64,000 nt of DNA from Devosia sp. Root635 (GTDB lineage: Bacteria > Pseudomonadota > Alphaproteobacteria > Rhizobiales > Devosiaceae): assembly GCF_001427605.1 (NCBI RefSeq), contig NZ_LMGZ01000018.1:1-64000 (forward strand). The letters run 5' to 3'. Positions 62,593 to 64,000 of this stretch are shown one piece after another. The notes below the pieces were generated by a model, which saw only the letters and a program-made list of their open reading frames with translations, had not been told where the DNA came from and did no database searches. Both the position numbers and the translations under genes were made by a program. Numbering within the stretch: the stretch's first letter is position 1; every line of letters begins with the position of its first letter.

Positions 62593-62625
62593 TTAATGGG
62601 CGGTACTTGGTGCCGTACCCATTAA
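62593..62625. promoter_or_regulatory. Inverted repeat upstream of acsA
   Basis: TTAATGGG and CCCATTAA, a perfect 8-bp dyad, flank a 17-base centre that itself contains GGTAC and CGTAC. It lies in the divergent intergenic region about 75 bases before acsA and could be an operator or a hairpin. Confidence 0.4.
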
Positions 62626-62699
62626 GTCGCAGCGTCAAGGCCTTGCCCGGCGCGGGGTGGGTCAGTAGAACGGGAGCGGGAGAGATAAGGGAGGATAGT

Positions 62700-64000
62700 A
62701 TGAGCGAGCAGCTCGTATTCCAGCCAAGTGCGGCTGCGATCGCACGCACCCACGTCACCAAAGCCCAGTATGACGAGATGTATGCGCGCTCGATCAGCGA
62801 TCCGGATGGCTTCTGGGCGGAGCAGGCCAAGCGCCTCGATTGGGTGAAATTCCCCAGCAAGATCAAGAACACCACCTATGCCTATCCCGATGTCTCGATC
62901 AAATGGTTCGAGGACGGGATCCTCAACGTCTCCTACAATTGCCTCGATCGGCATCTGGCGACGCGTGGCGACCAGACCGCAATTCTCTGGGAAGGCGATA
63001 CGCCGGGTACCGACAGCAAGGTGACCTATCGCGAGCTGCATGACCGGGTCTGCCGCTTTGCCAACGTGCTCAAGGCCAATGGCGTCAAGAAGGGCGACCG
63101 CGTCACCATCTACATGCCGATGATCATCGATACGGCGGTGGCCATGCTGGCCTGCTCACGCATCGGTGCCGTGCATTCGGTGATCTTCGGCGGCTTCTCG
63201 CCGGATTCGATCGCCGGCCGGGTCAGCGACTGCGGCAGCAAGATCATCCTGACGGCCGATGAAGGCCGCCGCGGCGGCAAGACCGTGCCGCTCAAGAAGA
63301 ATGTCGACGAGGCGCTGGGCAAGGTTTCGGGCGTCGAGACGGTCATCGTGGTCAAGGTGACCGGCAATCCGGTGAACATGGTCGAGGGTCGCGACATCTG
63401 GTACGACGACGCGGTTTCCCTCGTCGACGCCGATTGCCCGCCCGAGCCGATGAATGCCGAAGACCCGCTCTTCGTGCTCTATACGTCCGGCTCCACCGGC
63501 AAGCCCAAGGGGGTGCTGCACACCACCGGCGGCTACCTGCTATGGGGCTCGCTCACCCATGAGCTGAGCTTCGATTATCAGGATGGCGAGGTGTTCTGGT
63601 GCACGGCCGATGTGGGCTGGGTCACCGGGCACACCTATATCGTCTACGGTCCGCTGGCCAATGGCGCCACGACGCTGATGTTCGAGGGCATTCCGAGCTA
63701 TCCGGATGCCTCGCGCTTCTGGCAGGTGGTGGAAAAGCACAAGGTCAACGTGTTCCATACCGCGCCGACCGCCATCCGCGCGCTGATGGGCGCCGGGTCC
63801 GAATTCGCCGACAAATACGAAATGCCGACCCTGCGCCTGCTGGGCACGGTGGGCGAGCCGATCAACCCGGAAGCCTGGCTCTGGTATCACAAGCATGTCG
63901 GCAAGGGCCGCTGCGAGATCGTCGATGCCTGGTGGCAGACCGAGACGGGCGGCCATATGATCGCGCCTTTCCCCGGCGCCATTCCCACCAAGCCCGGTTC
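62700..64000 (+). CDS. acsA: Acetyl-CoA synthetase, 3' end outside the window
   Basis: AMP-forming enzyme that activates acetate to acetyl-CoA in two steps. The visible 433 residues cover the N-terminal domain: [53 protein letters not shown], the phosphate-binding [20 protein letters not shown] near residue 260, [18 protein letters not shown] and [13 protein letters not shown] normal protein is about 650 residues, so roughly a third is missing to the right. A GGGAGGATAGT ribosome site fixes the start at 62700. Confidence 0.97.
   Translation, partial: MSEQLVFQPSAAAIARTHVTKAQYDEMYARSISDPDGFWAEQAKRLDWVKFPSKIKNTTYAYPDVSIKWFEDGILNVSYNCLDRHLATRGDQTAILWEGDTPGTDSKVTYRELHDRVCRFANVLKANGVKKGDRVTIYMPMIIDTAVAMLACSRIGAVHSVIFGGFSPDSIAGRVSDCGSKIILTADEGRRGGKTVPLKKNVDEALGKVSGVETVIVVKVTGNPVNMVEGRDIWYDDAVSLVDADCPPEPMNAEDPLFVLYTSGSTGKPKGVLHTTGGYLLWGSLTHELSFDYQDGEVFWCTADVGWVTGHTYIVYGPLANGATTLMFEGIPSYPDASRFWQVVEKHKVNVFHTAPTAIRALMGAGSEFADKYEMPTLRLLGTVGEPINPEAWLWYHKHVGKGRCEIVDAWWQTETGGHMIAPFPGAIPTKPG

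Overview
The window reads as GC-rich chromosomal DNA from an alphaproteobacterium of the order Hyphomicrobiales, most likely Devosia or a close relative. The order rests on a circularly permuted, two-piece tmRNA gene, a long FtsZ of the rhizobial type, a PhoB box made of 7-mers spaced by 4 bases as in rhizobia, and many rhizobial-type families (SspB-alpha, DUF4424, DUF423, AsmA). The genus is inferred from overall character only. LpxC, BamD and AsmA show a Gram-negative envelope. No prophage, insertion sequence, integrase or CRISPR array was seen, so this is mostly core chromosome with small accessory inserts.

Layout. 0-10.6 kb: a VOC-fold protein, then the end of a division and cell-wall cluster (ftsZ, lpxC, bamD, recN, ligA), then two exported proteins of unknown function. 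10.6-24.5 kb: aminopeptidase P, two tandem mini-proteins, prmA, small enzymes, a UvrD/PcrA helicase, a phytase-like exported protein behind a three-unit Pho box, and a large AsmA protein. 24.3-26.1 kb: ssrA (tmRNA), sspB and a ribbon-helix-helix gene on the minus strand, with a YdeI/RidA pair beyond them. 26.2-33.3 kb: thyA, a DUF4424 protein, an acetyltransferase, folA, hflK, hflC, serB and miaA. 33.3-38.2 kb: MATE and phosphate transporters, a DUF423 protein, a glycine-zipper lipoprotein, a cold-shock protein and a Nudix protein.

38.2-54.8 kb is rich in branched-chain amino acid synthesis: ilvBH behind a promoter, leader peptide and attenuator, then ilvC and leuA. Between them lie pdxJ, an FMN reductase, kup, an Old Yellow Enzyme, an alpha/beta hydrolase, a TetR regulator with a palindromic operator, toxin/immunity remnants, and GFA, heme-degrading-domain and PhzF proteins. 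54.9-64 kb: an endonuclease/phosphatase-fold protein, a HisC-like aminotransferase, tRNA-Lys(CTT), a cytochrome c, a TerC protein, a FemX-like transferase overlapping a flippase gene, an acetyltransferase-fold protein, and the start of acsA, which runs off the window.

Links between genes: IlvBH, IlvC and LeuA act in one pathway, and the ilvBH leader can sense charged Leu, Ile and Val tRNAs. SspB should deliver proteins tagged by the neighbouring tmRNA to ClpXP. ThyA makes the dihydrofolate that FolA reduces. HflK and HflC form one membrane complex. Palindromic intergenic repeats of several families sit at many gene ends.
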